A stretch of DNA of 64,000 nt from Acheta domesticus (taxonomy: Eukaryota > Arthropoda > Insecta > Orthoptera > Gryllidae). Both the position numbers and the translations under genes were made by a program. The notes under the pieces are model-generated. The model had not been told where the DNA came from, did not search any database, and saw only the letters and a program-made list of their open reading frames with translations. This document shows positions 9,311-19,505 of the stretch, in pieces. Location of the stretch: the NCBI GenBank assembly GCA_031308135.1, contig JAHLJT010009419.1:182668856-182732855 (forward strand), given 5' to 3'. Positions within the stretch are counted from its first letter, which is position 1, and the number at the start of each line of letters is the position of its first letter.

Positions 9311-9570
9311 ATGAATGCGATTGCCACTTCGTCTCGACGCCCCCGTCGCCGCGTCGCGCCCCTCGGATGCCCTCCACCGCCGCCGCCGCCGCCCCCACTT
9401 ATCGCCCGCGTCCATCTTCGCCAGGCGCCAGCGGCGGCGGTGGCGGCGGACGGTCGAGGGGGCGCGCCTATTTATCCCCCGTCAGCGCTACATATCTGCC
9501 GCCCCCGCTGCCTCCATCTCACGCGGCCACGCATCGCCGGCCGCTCCTTTGGTCGAGTGTCTATTCTATC
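9311..9570. other. CpG-rich patch with (CCG)n
   Basis: GC-rich with a CCGCCGCCGCCGCC run at about 9376. Frames are Pro/Arg-rich and low complexity, and no exon is supported. The flank 9571-10129 is AT-rich with nothing recognised. Confidence 0.4.
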
Positions 9571-10129
9571 CGGATAAATTCTGAGCAGAAGTTGTTCCAA
9601 AATCAGCAAATGATGAGCGGTCTCAATATCCTGGCAAAGCACGAGGACGAAGGACACGGTCATTCGTTCAAATAACTTTCTGACTCATTATCACTTTAGA
9701 GACCATTTCTTGTTCAAGATTACGGAAATCAATCCTTTCAGACAGAAAGGAAACTTTGCATCATTAAGAACAATACATAAGGATTCTGCTACGACAGTAA
9801 AGAAATTCCTTAATATAATATTGAAACCCAGTGACCAGAAATATTTAGACACAGAATAAATAACAAAAAATAAACCTATCAAATGGAAATACGACAGTAG
9901 AGTTATTTTGAAATGAATTAAAAATAATCATTTTCATTTAATAATTAAATGAAAATAAATTAAATGAATATTCAAACATTAATTTAATTTACACTATTTA
10001 ATGTATATATTATTCATTTTCATTTTCGGTTTCTTGAAAATTCTTTATTCATCTCCTGTTAAAAAAACTCATTAGTTGTTTGAAAACCACCTTCCTATTC
10101 GTGCCTTGAATAAGAGTGTAGCCCTGCCT

Positions 10130-10212
10130 GGCCCGAACCCTTTGGTCGCCTAGAAGCGCGCTTGGGCCTTTACCACCGCCGCCGCCGCCGCCCCCGGCGA
10201 GGCTGCCCCGGG
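10130..10212. repeat. Left member of an ~80-bp direct repeat
   Basis: Contains GGTCGCCTAGAAGCGCGCTT, GGGCCTTT and CGCCCCCGGCGAGG, all repeated in order at 10546-10626. The two members bracket a hAT-like element. Confidence 0.8.
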
Positions 10213-10538
10213 TGACACCATTTTAGGGGTGACACCAATTAGAAAGTTTTATAATTGGAATTATGTAATTTTAATGTTTTATTTAAAAATCATATTTTTA
10301 TAAAAACATGAACCTGTCAATTAGTTAAACTTCGTTTCAGATTATTTACTTAAAAATAAACTTCAATTATTCTGAATTAAATGCAGTTTTTTTAATATAT
10401 TAAAAATAAATTTCATGTGCAAATATATTTTATTAAACAATGTATGAACTATTCATTAATAGTTTTTAATACTTAATTTATGGGGGGGTGATACCATTAG
10501 CTTTGCCCCGGGTGACCCCAACTGAAGCTACGCCACTG
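10203..10538 (-). mobile_element. hAT-like non-autonomous element M5, copy 1
   Basis: In reverse complement this matches 37849-38223: CAGTGGCGTAGCTTCAGTTG at the end (10538 inward), then GGGGCAAAGCTAATGGTATC, a poly-C run, an AT-rich centre, and ACCAATTAGAAAG and GGTGTCACCC-like blocks. The other terminus (CAGAGGCGCAGC in the second copy) is not present. The element instead passes at GGCTGCCCC into the GC-rich direct repeat. Confidence 0.75.
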
Positions 10539-10545
10539 CCGCGTG

Positions 10546-10626
10546 ATCCGAGCCCTTCGGTCGCCTAGAAGCGCGCTTGGGCCTTTGCGCTCGGGCCTTT
10601 GCCGCCCCCGGCGAGGAGGCTGCCCC
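10546..10626. repeat. Right member of the ~80-bp direct repeat
   Basis: Shares GGTCGCCTAGAAGCGCGCTT, GGGCCTTT and GCCCCCGGCGAGG with 10130-10212. This is far too long to be a hAT target duplication, so it suggests a segmental duplication or a larger composite element. Confidence 0.8.
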
Positions 10627-10920
10627 GCGGGCGGGCGGGCGCCTGGTAAGTGAGAAGCGGCGTAGCTGGCGCTCTCTTTGTGCAGGGTGACGGATGGCGC
10701 CGCCGACGCTCCCGAGAGGGGGGCGTCGCGACGCCTCCGCCGCGACGGCCCTCGCTCCCCCTCGCCCGCCCGCCCGCCCGACGCCTTGCGCGCCGGCCGC
10801 GTGAAAAACGCGCGCCTCATTCATTTGCCTCTCCCTCCGCGTTTCCTTGCGGCAGATGCACAATACGTGGGCGGGCGGCCGTTCCCGCCTCCAATAGAAA
10901 TGTATTCATAGCGCCCGCCC
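10627..10920. other. CpG-rich patch
   Basis: GC-rich with GGGCGGGCGGGCGC at about 10629. No exon was identified. The flank 10921-11399 is AT-rich with nothing seen. Confidence 0.4.
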
Positions 10921-11489
10921 GCGCCTTTATCGATGATCTCATCGTGTTTTGCTGTCACGTTTTAGAGGGGTGGGACATAAGAACGTACTTCTGGGATATA
11001 AAAAAAAAGGTAATCCCTTGAAGCTTGTGTTGGAGGCATGGAGAAAGATATTAATACCAGTCAATGTTTTTGATTTTTCTCATATTATTTGAAATTATCT
11101 TAGACTCTGAACATATCAACAGTTACGGGTCGAATTAGAGAGTACTTATTCGCGGATTTCCATCTGATATTAACTCATATATTACCTTACAAATGTGACG
11201 GTCATTACTGCAAAAAATACGTCTATTGTCAAAGTGCACCAATAAATCATCATTAGAATAGCTGAAACTGAAGCTCTAACCAAGGGAATTTCTGAAACAT
11301 ATTATCAATGAAAAAGAAAATACTTTATCTACTCAAAGAGAGGAACGAATCCCGGAGGGCGGTGACTTTTGAAGAGTCAGCCAATGAAGACAAAATTGCC
11401 GGAACACAACCCCGCAGCGGCGTTTGCAGAAGCTTAAGGGCCCGGGTGGCTTCGCGAGCGCTCCACCGCCTCGCCCTGCGGCGCCGCGC

Positions 11490-11533
11490 TGTTTAGAGAG
11501 CCCACGCCTATCGCCGGTCGCGCGCCGGCGCTA
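11490..11533. repeat. 44-bp unit also found inside the nearby foldback element
   Basis: TGTTTAGAGAGCC, ACGCCTATCGC, GGTCGCGCGCC and GCGCTA are repeated in the same order at 11828-11871, the spacer between the two arms of the inverted repeat. Confidence 0.8.
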
Positions 11534-11741
11534 AACCCTCGCAGGGGGCGTGCGTGGGGCGGGGCGGGCGATACACGTTTTATGGCGGAGACGCTCCGAG
11601 GGTGCCAGAGGCGCCGCTGAGCCCACGGTCAATAGCGCCGGGCGCAAAGGTGCCGCCGCGCCCATGTGCACTTCCGAGAACGCGCTCCTCTGCGGCTCGC
11701 GGCCGAACGCACCCGAACTCGTAGGCTTCCGCGGCCGGAGT

Positions 11742-11978
11742 CATGTGGATGATCTTGGCTGTCCGGGTGAGGCCGCGTCGAAGGCTGGATTGCCGACGTT
11801 TCGACCATCTTATCCTCAGGGCTGGTCTGTTTAGAGAGCCGACGCCTATCGCTGGTCGCGCGCCCGCGCTAGGGGCTGGTGTCAGACCAGCCCTGAGGAA
11901 GACCACGATAAGATGGTCGAAACGTCGGCAACACAGCCTTCGACGCGGCGTCACACGGACAGCCAAGATCATTCACAC
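11742..11978. mobile_element. Foldback (long inverted repeat) element
   Basis: The left arm (about 11742-11829) contains GATGATCTTGGCTGTCCG, GCGTCGAAGGCTG, TTGCCGACGTTTCGACCATC and CAGGGCTGGTCTG. The right arm (about 11883-11978) is its reverse complement with a few mismatches and one small insertion (GAAGACCAC). The arms of ~85-95 bp are separated by ~53 bp. A transcript would form a long hairpin. No protein is encoded. Confidence 0.85.
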
Positions 11979-12124
11979 GAACACACCCGGAGTTGGAGAG
12001 CTTGGCGCTCCGGGCCCAGAGAGCTTTGCGCTCCTCTAGATCCAGAAAGTTAGCACAGCAAAGTCCTCGAGTGAGTGTGAGTTGGTGAGAATTTAGTTTT
12101 TCTGGTGCCGCCTCGAAGTCTATA

Positions 12125-12545
12125 GTCATTAGTCCCTTAAGTGTACTGCATGTTTACGTACTGCCATCCGCTGGAACGTGACATCCGGCACCGACTTACA
12201 CGTAGGCTCTCGGGATTTCCCTCCCCAGTTATCTCCATCAATGGAGTACCCTCTCGACCGGAATAACGTCTAACGTCGTGACTGGTCTCTCGATATGTAG
12301 TGTATGGAATTTATGTAGTGTATTGGTAGTGTGTTGAATATAAGTGTAAATGTATGTAAGGATAATAGATGGAACAAGAAAGAGGAAGAAAAGATCGTGC
12401 TAATTTCGAGTACCATTTGGAAAAGTTTCTCTTTGGCATTCGCCTGGTAATGATCAAAGAAACCATGGCCAACTACTGGTAAGTAGTTTGACTAGTATCT
12501 CCCGCTCAACGATGCATCTGAGGCAACAGACTGACCCATCGCAGG
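12125..12545 (-). mobile_element. SINE-C, diverged copy
   Basis: Shares with the other SINE-C copies the blocks GTCATTAGTCCC, GGTCTCTCGATATGT, GGAACAAGAAAGAGGAAG, AAAGATCG and GGCATTCGCCTGGT, all in the same order. It is AT-richer and more mutated than the copies at 2035 and 18937, so it is probably older. The tRNA head is reduced to AGACTGACCCATC. Confidence 0.65.
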
Positions 12546-13479
12546 TGGTGCGTAAACAATTAATATTTTGAAAAACGACTGTTAATAGAATATTAAAAGT
12601 TCTAATTTATATTAATGGATTGCAGTAACACGAAAACCTCTAGCTTCAATGTAGAAGATGCAAGACACATTCAAAACAAAGTTTGCGGAAATCTTACACG
12701 GTTGAGTGGCTATGACCCCCCCCCCCCCGCGTTCAATAGTTAGGGTCCAGAAACGGCATGAAGAAATTCGGGTAGCAAAGCAGAGGAATGCCAATACTTG
12801 CCTAAACAGCATAAACAGTTTCAACGAAAATAGCCATCATTGACATTGCTTACATGGTTGAAATTACCACTTGGGAACCTTACTTTGGAATTGCTGTACT
12901 GAGGGAAATAGACATTACTTGATCAAGCAGGTGTTTCATGCACATGTTGCACCTTGTTATTTCTCGCACGCAGCAGCCAAAACTATTTTTTTTCTAACAC
13001 GGCAAATTACGAAAGTAGCCATGGCGAGATTGCAAAATAAATGGGCCTACTAAGGGCAGGGATAGAGCACGATTGCATTATTACAATCCAAGATCATCAC
13101 TAGCTGTAACACACGTTTACCAAGTATGGTTTAAAAATGGCTAAATAAATGAAAGTTGTGTATGTGGTTTCTTATTCGAAACAACCTACTGAAATAGTTT
13201 TCTTAAAATAAAGTAATCGGCTCCTGACGTCCGTTTAATTGGATCATTAAGTTATTTATTCATTTTTTCTTTGGAACTTTTCCAATTTTAATCAATCTTA
13301 CATAACACTGACGTTTGGGGGTATTAATTAAATATCAGCTAACTTGATGAAAAGAAACTATACCCGACCAACAGAACGTTTCCTGTTAAGCAAATGACGA
13401 TAATGCTATTGGTGGGGTTAAGAGACCACAGATAACAAACGTGAATATTTTCTATCGGAGACCACATATCCTGGGGAGT
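12546..13479. other. AT-rich non-coding stretch with a poly-C run
   Basis: A C10-11 run lies near 12717-12728. No gene or repeat was recognised elsewhere. Confidence 0.45.
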
Positions 13480-13689
13480 GGGCTGCTTGGGGTGCACTTC
13501 TGAACGGAGGCGATAGCTGCGGCGCGCACCTTCCTGCACGCAGACGATTGATAAGCGCGGAGCGTTCTGCGTCGTCGGAGTGATAACCGCCTCCGAAACC
13601 GCGCCGCGCTCCAACCCAATTAACGCTGCAACGCTGCGTCGCTGCGACGCGGAGCGGAGGGCGGCAGAGGAGGTCCGACGGAAACCCCA

Positions 13690-14200
13690 CCCCTCCTCCC
13701 CCCGCTTCACCTCATTTGCTCGCTCTTCTCCCCATCCGTCATTCCCCGTCCTGCTCCGTCCCCCGCTCCGCCGCCCGCCACCCCGCACCTCTTCGCCCTA
13801 TTCCGTCCCCCTCCATCCCCCATCCCCTTACACCCTCTACCTTTCTCTTTTCCGCACTCCGCCAACGTCCATTCCTCCACTCCGCGCTCCACCCCGCTCC
13901 CCTTGTCCTACTCCGTTCCCCTTTGCCCTACTCCGTCCCCCCTCGCCCCTCATCCCACTACACCCACCGCCTTTCTCTTTTCCGCACTCCGCCAACGTCC
14001 ACTCCTCCACTTCGGTTCTCCCCCCGCTCCACTCCGCTCCCCTTCGCCCTATTCCGTCCCCCTCCCCCCGCCGCCTTTCTCTTCTCCGCCAACTTCCGTC
14101 TCCTCCACTTCGGTTCTCTCCGCGCTCTACCCCGCTCCGTCCCGTTCCTCCGCCTCCACACTGCTCCATACCCGCCTCCTCCACCCTCCCTCCCGTCCCT
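13690..14200. repeat. Pyrimidine-rich (CT) minisatellite, ~105-130-bp units
   Basis: The block CTTTCTCTTTTCCGCACTCC-GCCAACGTCCA recurs at 13841 and 13971, and as a shorter variant at about 14075. CTACTCCGTCCCC and TCCTCCACTTCGG motifs lie between. Nearly all bases on the plus strand are pyrimidines. The open frames across it are proline/serine/leucine-rich artefacts of composition. Confidence 0.7.
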
Positions 14201-14344
14201 CTGACCCGCCAACCGTACTGCTCCGCTTTGCTCCGCTCCCAGCGCCACGCCGATAACGCGTCCGGATCTTCCTGCTTCCTTGGTCGGCCCTCCCCCCCGC
14301 CCCCCTCCGCGCCCGCGTCGCCTCCTTTGTCAGTAACCCAATTT

Positions 14345-15504
14345 AATTAGTTCTCTTTCTTCCAGATATAACTAGAATCCTCCGGAGAGTTCGATGTGCG
14401 GAAAGTGGTAAGTTGTTAAGTTTCTCCACGAGACGGTCACCTAATGAGAATATTTTAATAAAAACTATTTCACTTACAAACTATCTGTGATTTGAGGAAT
14501 TTTCACCAAATAACCGTGTGGACCAGTGATAATTTACACATGCAATTGTGCCACTTTTGTTTTATCATTTTCGTTTTATCGCTGCGACATACACTTGTTT
14601 ATAGTTCACCATGCCTAAAAGTTGATATTAACATTAATCATTAAAATATTCCTGACGTTAAGATTTACTATTAACTCACTAATTTAATACTAACTCGATT
14701 GATACTCGCCATAACGTGCCTTCTGTATTTATCGGTAAATTCCAAAGCATTGACGGAAAATCCTCCATTTTAAGCAAGCATCATTATAACGCAGGACATT
14801 TATGGTCCAGCTATCTGAGGATATCATTCAAATGAGGTTCGCTAATTGATGGACAAGAAAAGAAATTGCAAATTTTCCTTATGAGATCGCTTCTAATACT
14901 GACTATTGCGCAAATGTGTCAAGCACGAACCACAAGAAAGATCGTAAGAAGATACAAGACAAGAAATTTATTTTCTTAAGGGTCGTAATATCTCTTTATA
15001 ATATTGTATATGCCTTCGTTCTGGTATCCAACACTTTTCTCAACTATGCTATGATGAGCACAAAAAAAATTCTCATCAATGAATTCCATTATGTTGTTGG
15101 TGGAAGGAGTGGAGCACTTTTGTGGAATGTTGGCAGCAACACTCTTGTAACAGTCCATCATCCGATTAGTAGTATACTGCCATACAAACTGAACTAGCAG
15201 TATATACTCCCTCTTAACAATTGTATTGAATATACAGAAAAATGAATAAATGTGAATCAGATTTAAAAAGTAAACAGAAAGAATTGTGAATAAACAATAA
15301 AAAGATAATAAATTCGGAACGAAAATTATTAATTACTTTATCTTCGATGGTTACTTTATCTTCTTATACAGTGTAATATAAATAAGAATGAAAGTTGATA
15401 ATATCTTTCGTATGTTTTATTTGTTTGTGCATTTATTTGTTCGCATCGTTCCTCAACTTCGTATGTGTCATTTCTCAGATGAGTAATCCATTCCCTTTCA
15501 TTTA
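14345..15504. other. AT-rich non-coding stretch
   Basis: No supported feature. A 93-codon frame at 14916-15197 shows no recognisable domain and no exon signals. Confidence 0.45.
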
Positions 15505-15512
15505 CTGGAAAC

Positions 15513-15688
15513 GAGAGGCGTATCTAGGTAATCAGGCACCCCTGGCAAGCATAGAATTTGCGCCCCTGTCAAGTTACTTCAAATTAGGTTTGTTGTTATT
15601 TGTTTTAGGATGTATACTGTAAACAGCGCCCCTTGTGAGTGGCGCCCATGGCACGTGCCATGTTTGCCTTACCGTAGATACGTCTCTG
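15513..15688. mobile_element. Small hAT-type MITE M6 with 8-bp TSD
   Basis: The left end is GAGAGGCGTATCTAGG and the right end, reverse-complemented, is CAGAGACGTATCTACGG. Both carry a CAGAGRCGTATCTA-type hAT tip, the left one with its first base changed. The flanks CTGGAAAC (15505-15512) and CTGGAACC (15689-15696) form an 8-bp target duplication with one mismatch, which fits hAT. The 176-bp interior has no coding capacity. Confidence 0.8.
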
Positions 15689-16257
15689 CTGGAACCATCA
15701 ATCCAGCAGCACAAAAGATGCTCAAATATCAGCCTTCTCACGCAGTCCTAAGCGACGAGAGCTTCTTCATTTGTGTGCAAGAGATTGGGCTCCGTCACTT
15801 GAGGGCAGACCTCCCCGGAAAGAGCAAAGAGGGCACTACTAGTCGAGTTCCGGAAAAGAAATAGATATGTCAAACCGGATTGGTCAGCATTCCCTTTGTT
15901 TGCACGCGAAGGATTTTATACTTGACAGAATGAAGAAGCAAAAGAACACACTGGACCCTTTTACTAGAAACTCCCTTGCCCATATCGCGAATATAAAATA
16001 CTTATCATGTAAACTGTCAGTAAACTTCAATAATACTTTGTTTCAAGTTTCTTGGACCAAGAAGAACATGAATCTCATGAGAATGACTTGTATTATCTAA
16101 TAAGACTCTCTCATCGGGATGTTCTAGGGCTCGAATGTCGACGTAGGCAAATCTTCGATTCTTTAAGAAGCCATGTTGAATTCAACCGTTAACGGGAGGA
16201 GACTCCCAGCGGCAGACTACTCTGTAAATTTCCGTAATTTCCCCTATGACGGAGTAA

Positions 16258-16490
16258 CGCCTTAACAAACGGCCACGGACCGCGCTTTTCTTTCTTCCCT
16301 TATCCATTTAAAATCACACGCACACATCTTTACACTCATCACACACTTTCTTGTACGTGTAGTAACGTAGTACAGTGTAGTAACGTATATTACCACAGGT
16401 GGCGGAAGGCTAGACGGCAGCTTACAGCTCGTCCGGGTTAGGGCGATGCCCTGATGGGAGAAAAACCTGGTCAGGGAAAACTCTGCAAAA
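16258..16490 (+). mobile_element. SINE-C body fragment, plus orientation
   Basis: TTAACAAACGGCCACGGACC, TCTTTCTTCCC, CACACGCACACATC and TACACTCATCACACAC match the minus-strand SINE-C body in order. GGTGGCGGAAGG and a GAAAAACC block come further on. Diverged, with the head and tail missing. Confidence 0.55.
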
Positions 16491-18124
16491 CAACGATTTA
16501 ATGGGCACTTCACTTGCGGGACTAATAATGACCACAGCATATGAAGCGCCGAGAAGAGCACAATATAATGAGTAAATCAATCCATCTAACAAGACGCTTA
16601 CGTGGAGATAGTAAACAATGATTCTAGAAGATTGGGAACTGGTCAATTTTGGACATCGTGTTTCTTCTAATTGCGGAGGAATGTAGAACTCTACCAAATT
16701 ATGCTGTTTGAACTTATAAAATCATCTTGCAAGCCGCGTAATTTTCTTCTCTGGAGTAATAATCAATCAAGTTCACTTTGCTAGATGTGGCCAAAGAAAG
16801 TCGTACCTCGAGCACACTCCAATTTCTGCACCATACGTCTTTCGCACGGGCAAGAGCAGGGTGTCACTCCAAGGTTAGGGACGACGCGATACCTCCGATA
16901 GTTGAAGTGGATAATTTTGCTCACTGGATATCTATACCGGTACAGTTGAATCGGTCAGTTTCGGTAGCAAAACTGCAATGTCGAAACCATAAGAACTTGT
17001 TTGTCAGCGTATAACGAAGCGATTTCTTTCAGAATAACACTTAAGGCACTTCTTTAAAAACCTTATTCATTCAACTTTCAAAGTAGGTTTTTTTTGTACA
17101 TGAGAGAGGGAAATATATTGCAAAGATCAAAGTAGTCACTTTATTAACTCAGATAAATTTTCTCCATTTGTGAAAATCAAAATTATACCACAGATAAAAA
17201 CGAAAAAAATAACCCTTAGACGTTATAAAGGCAAGATTAAAAGGCAGATTTGTTTTAATTTTTCCTGTCATTTAATTCTGAATTTTACGAAGGGGATAAA
17301 ATGTTGAAGATTAATGAAGTGTCTACTTCTCTTTTGAGAAATGCAGAAAATGGATCTCTAAAACATCTTTACAATGATTTGCAACGTATTTCAACAACTC
17401 CGTGAGTTCGATTTGCAAAATCAACATACATCTCAGTGCACGAAGCAGCCTGAGTGTCTAAGGTACGCTTCGAAGCGCGTAACTGGAAAGTGCAGGCACG
17501 CTGGCGCTGGGGTGAAGTGCTCGGCTAGCTACTGGTCACAAAGATAAGAGGCCCATCCGCTTGGACAAGGAATCCGGAGACAGTGCTTAATTGATAATGC
17601 AAGTGCGGCGGGAATTAGAAAAAAAAGATTGTACGAGGTATGAAAACTACATAAAGTATTGAAACCTTTCCCAGAATGTTTTCGGGCCGCATTAAAATTA
17701 TAGTAAATGTTGAATTGTAAAATATTTCTCAGGTCTTCATTCACTTGAGGTTACTGATCAAGGAAGTTGTTCAAGTAGAGTAAATATATAGAAATACGTT
17801 CAAGTTCGACAACGTTTCGGAATGGAATTATATACTTCGAAATCACGACAAACTTCAATATTTTTGTTTACAATATACCTTTGCTGACCAATTTCCATGA
17901 TTCAAAACCTTCTGAGATTTATTAAAAATGGTCGTAATGTATTCTGCAAAGCTACATGTATTATAATTTGGAGAGCAGCATGAAGACATTCTGGAAAATA
18001 TTTTTTATAGGTTATTTAGTTTTCAGATCTTGACAAGTTCTGATTTCGGCTGCATTTGCGAATTCCTTTGTCCGTGGACTTCTTTGTTAGTAGTAGCATA
18101 TTTGCGCACATTTCACTACCTATT
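16491..18124. other. AT-rich non-coding stretch
   Basis: About 1.6 kb in which I recognise no gene, RNA or repeat. Confidence 0.5.
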
Positions 18125-18128
18125 ACTT

Positions 18129-18533
18129 GGACGGTGTTATGCATCAACCGGCCATGTGACATACTACAAGTTTTGAGATAATCGTGTTCAAACATTTTAT
18201 TACATTTTCAGCTCTAAAACCTGTAATTTAATTATTTCATTCATTCAAGTACCAAACTACACAAACGTGAGTGGAATATCTGGCGCTTTCCAGCATAATG
18301 TAAAATTAAGAACAGCACATTTGAAGATCTAGGTTTACAGCCGGTTTTTGCGAAATATAAAATCCCTGATGTGACTGATAGCGATTACATTTTTCATTCA
18401 TTATAAGGCAATTTTTACAGATTTGGTGCCAAAATTTTGAACACACTTAGAATATGGTCCAATGCAACTGATGGCGTCCATATATCATTTTTTTCAAAAA
18501 TGGCGCTTAGTCGGTTGATGCATAACACCGTCC
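18129..18533 (+). mobile_element. MITE family M2, copy 1 (4-bp TSD ACTT)
   Basis: 405 bp. The ends are GGACGGTGTTATGCATCAAC and the complementary GTTGATGCATAACACCGTCC, with the inverted repeat extending to CGGC/GTCGG. ACTT is duplicated at 18125-18128 and 18534-18537. The inside is AT-rich and non-coding, with CTAGGTTTACAGCCGG and TTTGGTGCCAAAATTTTG blocks. The second copy, in opposite orientation, is at 60534-60945. Confidence 0.9.
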
Positions 18534-18539
18534 ACTTGA

Positions 18540-18936
18540 AAGACCGCGCCACAGAAGTTCTGGCTGCCCATGTCCCCCACGGCCTGGTGCGCTGGCGCAC
18601 GTGCAACCCACTTGCCCCGCGCCCGGCCCAAGGCTGCCCTTTCCGGAAGGCCCCGGCGAGCGCAAAGGGTCCAGCGCAGCGCTGCGGAAGGATGCGGCGG
18701 CGCAACCGGAGCTCGGAGATGCGTGGCCCGAATCGCGCGTTGCCTTTGTGCGGCGCGCACACAATGCCTATTGTCGCGGGACCGCGCGCGCGCCCGCCGC
18801 TGCGCGATTGTTCCGCGCCGCGCGCTGCTCGTCTTCGGCCGCGCCCGTCCGCGCGCTGTCTGCCCGCCGCTCCACGCCGCCCCGCCCCCCGCCCACGCTG
18901 CGGGGTATTTACGCTCACGAGCCCTCATTTGCCTCG
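18540..18936. other. CpG-rich patch
   Basis: A highly GC-rich island directly after the MITE and before a long SINE. Several overlapping Arg/Ala/Pro-rich frames exist on both strands, with none preferred. No exon is supported. Confidence 0.4.
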
Positions 18937-19505
18937 ACTGATTGATTCGTGTTTCCGGGCGCGTCAACTACTTAGGTCATTAGTCCCGTTAGTGTAGGGC
19001 GTGTTTTTCTCGGGAGGTGGCGGTGATCTTTTCACCGCTGAATGGTGAGATCTAGCGCCGACCTACCGTCGACTAGTTGGTTTTTCCCCCCAACCAGGTA
19101 TCTGCCACCCACGGGGTACCGCCCAAGCAGGGACAAGCTCTAACTCCCGACCGGTCTCCCGACATGTGTGATCGTGTAGTGCATATTAGTGTAAGTGTGT
19201 GTGTGTGTGTGTGTGTAAGAGGAGATGATAGAATACGACAGGACAAGGAAGAGGAAGGAAAGATCGCGCGCGGTCTGTGGCCCGTTTGTTAGGATACTGC
19301 TCCAGCATTCGCCTGGTGTTGATCGGAGAAACCACGGAAACCTACCGATCAGAGCAGCCGGCCGCTAGAATTCTCCTCCAGACAGCGACTGAATTCGACC
19401 TAGCTGACAAGCTAGTGTCGAAAATCCTGCCGACGTAGGAGCTCCCGGTCAGAGGGACTGCACTGACATCAGGTTGATGCACTGAGCCATCTCTCCCGGT
19501 ATTTG
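18937..19505 (-). mobile_element. SINE-C, most complete copy
   Basis: Read on the minus strand it begins near 19500 with a tRNA-like head (GAGATGGCTCAGTGCATCAA at the A-box position, B-box region degraded). It continues through CCTACGTCGGCAGGATTTTC, GTCAGCTAGGTCGAATTCAG, a long GC-rich body with a (CA)n run at 19196-19216, and ends GGGACTAATGACCTAAGTAG, TTGACGCGCCCGG. About 560 bp, long for a SINE. It could be a composite of a SINE and another repeat. Confidence 0.75.

Noticed and set aside
13339..14350. Frames of 90-256 codons rich in Pro/Ser/Leu or Gly/Arg
   Set aside because: Explained by the CT-rich minisatellite.
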